A DNA stretch of 64,000 nucleotides from Paenibacillus mucilaginosus 3016 (lineage in GTDB: Bacteria > Bacillota > Bacilli > Paenibacillales > NBRC-103111). Shown in pieces: positions 63,554 through 64,000 of the stretch (position 1 is the stretch's first letter; each line of letters starts with the position of its first letter). The DNA is taken from assembly GCF_000250655.1 (NCBI RefSeq), contig NC_016935.1, positions 5,908,001 through 5,972,000 on the forward strand, in the 5' to 3' direction. A program made the position numbers and the translations under genes. Below the pieces are notes generated by a model that saw only the letters and a program-made list of their open reading frames with translations, was not told the origin of the DNA and did not search any database.

Positions 63554-63596
63554 CAAAAAAAGGCAAGCTCCCGACATCTCTTGTCAAGAGCTTACC
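63554..63596 (-). terminator. rho-independent terminator after the rhomboid gene
   Basis: On the minus strand GGTAAGCTC pairs with GAGCTTGCC (one G-T pair) around a 17-base loop and is followed by seven T. It is 16 bases past the rhomboid stop. Confidence 0.85.
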
Positions 63597-63612
63597 CCAA
63601 ACGAAGATCAAA

Positions 63613-63999
63613 CTACCGCGCTGCGGTCTTGGCCCGCTGCAGCGTCACATACACCCAGCCGGCCGCGGCGCCGGCCGCAAGCCCGCCGAAGTGGGCATAG
63701 TTGTCGATACCGGGCACGATAAAGCCCAGAACCACGTTCATGCCCAGTCCGCCCCAGATGGCCATCCCCCCGCTCTCCCCCCAGAGATCCGGATCCATGA
63801 TCGAGAGAACGAGCAGCACGCCCATCAGCCCGAAGATCGCCCCCGAAGCCCCCGCCGAGATCGATGGAGAGAAGGTATAGGAGGCGATGTTGCCGGCAAT
63901 CCCGGCCAGGAGGTAAAAGAGGGCGAAGCGCAGGGAACCGATCCCCCGCTCCAGCCGGCCGCCGAGCGACAGCAGTGCCGTCGAGTTGAACCAGAGGTG
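63613..63999 (-). CDS. rhomboid intramembrane serine protease, N-terminus cut by window edge
   Basis: The last 128 codons of a rhomboid protease. The motif HLWFN (His and Asn of the oxyanion region) begins the visible part. It is followed by a membrane segment LRFALFYLLAGIAGNIAS, the catalytic serine in GASGAIFGL, and the catalytic histidine in AHFGGLAAGAAAG. The remaining upstream segment and the start lie past the right edge. The extracytoplasmic substrate is unknown. Confidence 0.9.
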   Translation of the reverse strand, partial: HLWFNSTALLSLGGRLERGIGSLRFALFYLLAGIAGNIASYTFSPSISAGASGAIFGLMGVLLVLSIMDPDLWGESGGMAIWGGLGMNVVLGFIVPGIDNYAHFGGLAAGAAAGWVYVTLQRAKTAAR

Positions 64000-64000
64000 C

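Overview
The window looks like chromosome from a high-G+C, spore-forming Bacillota of the genus Paenibacillus. Signs of this are two GerA-type germinant receptor operons, a CotF-like coat pair, a Spo0E-like phosphatase, surface enzymes anchored by SLH domains, LplA/LplB/LplC-type sugar ABC transporters with a membrane-bound AraC-type regulator, AGGAGG-type ribosome binding sites with frequent GTG/TTG starts, and rho-independent terminators. No rRNA, tRNA, insertion sequence, prophage or CRISPR array was recognised.

Layout. 1-5.8 kb (minus): a YesN-type response regulator cut by the left edge, a secreted Ig-like/propeller protein with two compensating frameshifts, a YvbH-like PH-domain protein, a DUF3231 protein and a small lipoprotein. 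5.9-11.2 kb: an SLH-anchored family 8 polysaccharide lyase, a roughly 1 kb gap with a candidate promoter/operator, and a cytochrome P450. 11.7-20.9 kb (minus): a carbohydrate unit made of regulator, binding protein, two permeases, a sugar isomerase-like TIM barrel and an unassigned probable alpha/alpha-toroid enzyme; a promoter with an overlapping CcpA-type cre site lies in front. 21-29 kb: two CotF-like proteins, a WGxxGxxG-tailed secreted protein, a DUF4025-like protein and a 2104-residue SLH-anchored GH13 amylase/pullulanase. 29.2-33.7 kb (plus): germinant receptor operon 1 (A-B-C) and a ZIP metal transporter.

34-42 kb (minus): DUF2188 protein, a bacterial NHEJ cassette (Ku, DNA ligase, LigD-type polymerase), aldo/keto reductase, an HTTM-DCC fusion protein and a frameshifted membrane protein, then a small plus-strand protein and a 1.2 kb gene-free stretch rich in repeats. 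43.5-53.5 kb (minus): a soluble hybrid histidine kinase with about nine 92-residue HAMP-like repeats (like the fungal Nik1/group III architecture), cysteine synthase, a chemoreceptor and a TauD-type dioxygenase. 53.7-64 kb: Spo0E-like protein, DUF421 protein, DUF2071 protein (frameshifted), germinant receptor operon 2 (A-C-D-B), a MmcQ/YjbR protein, a membrane protein, a zinc alcohol dehydrogenase, 3-methyladenine DNA glycosylase and a rhomboid protease cut by the right edge.

The genes describe a soil saprophyte that digests polysaccharide at its surface (PL8 and GH13 enzymes on SLH anchors), imports the oligosaccharides through a CUT1 ABC system under apparent carbon catabolite control, and sporulates. 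Six genes contain eight single-base indels, nearly all in homopolymer runs, and each can be restored to a full-length product; this points to sequencing error more than to gene decay.
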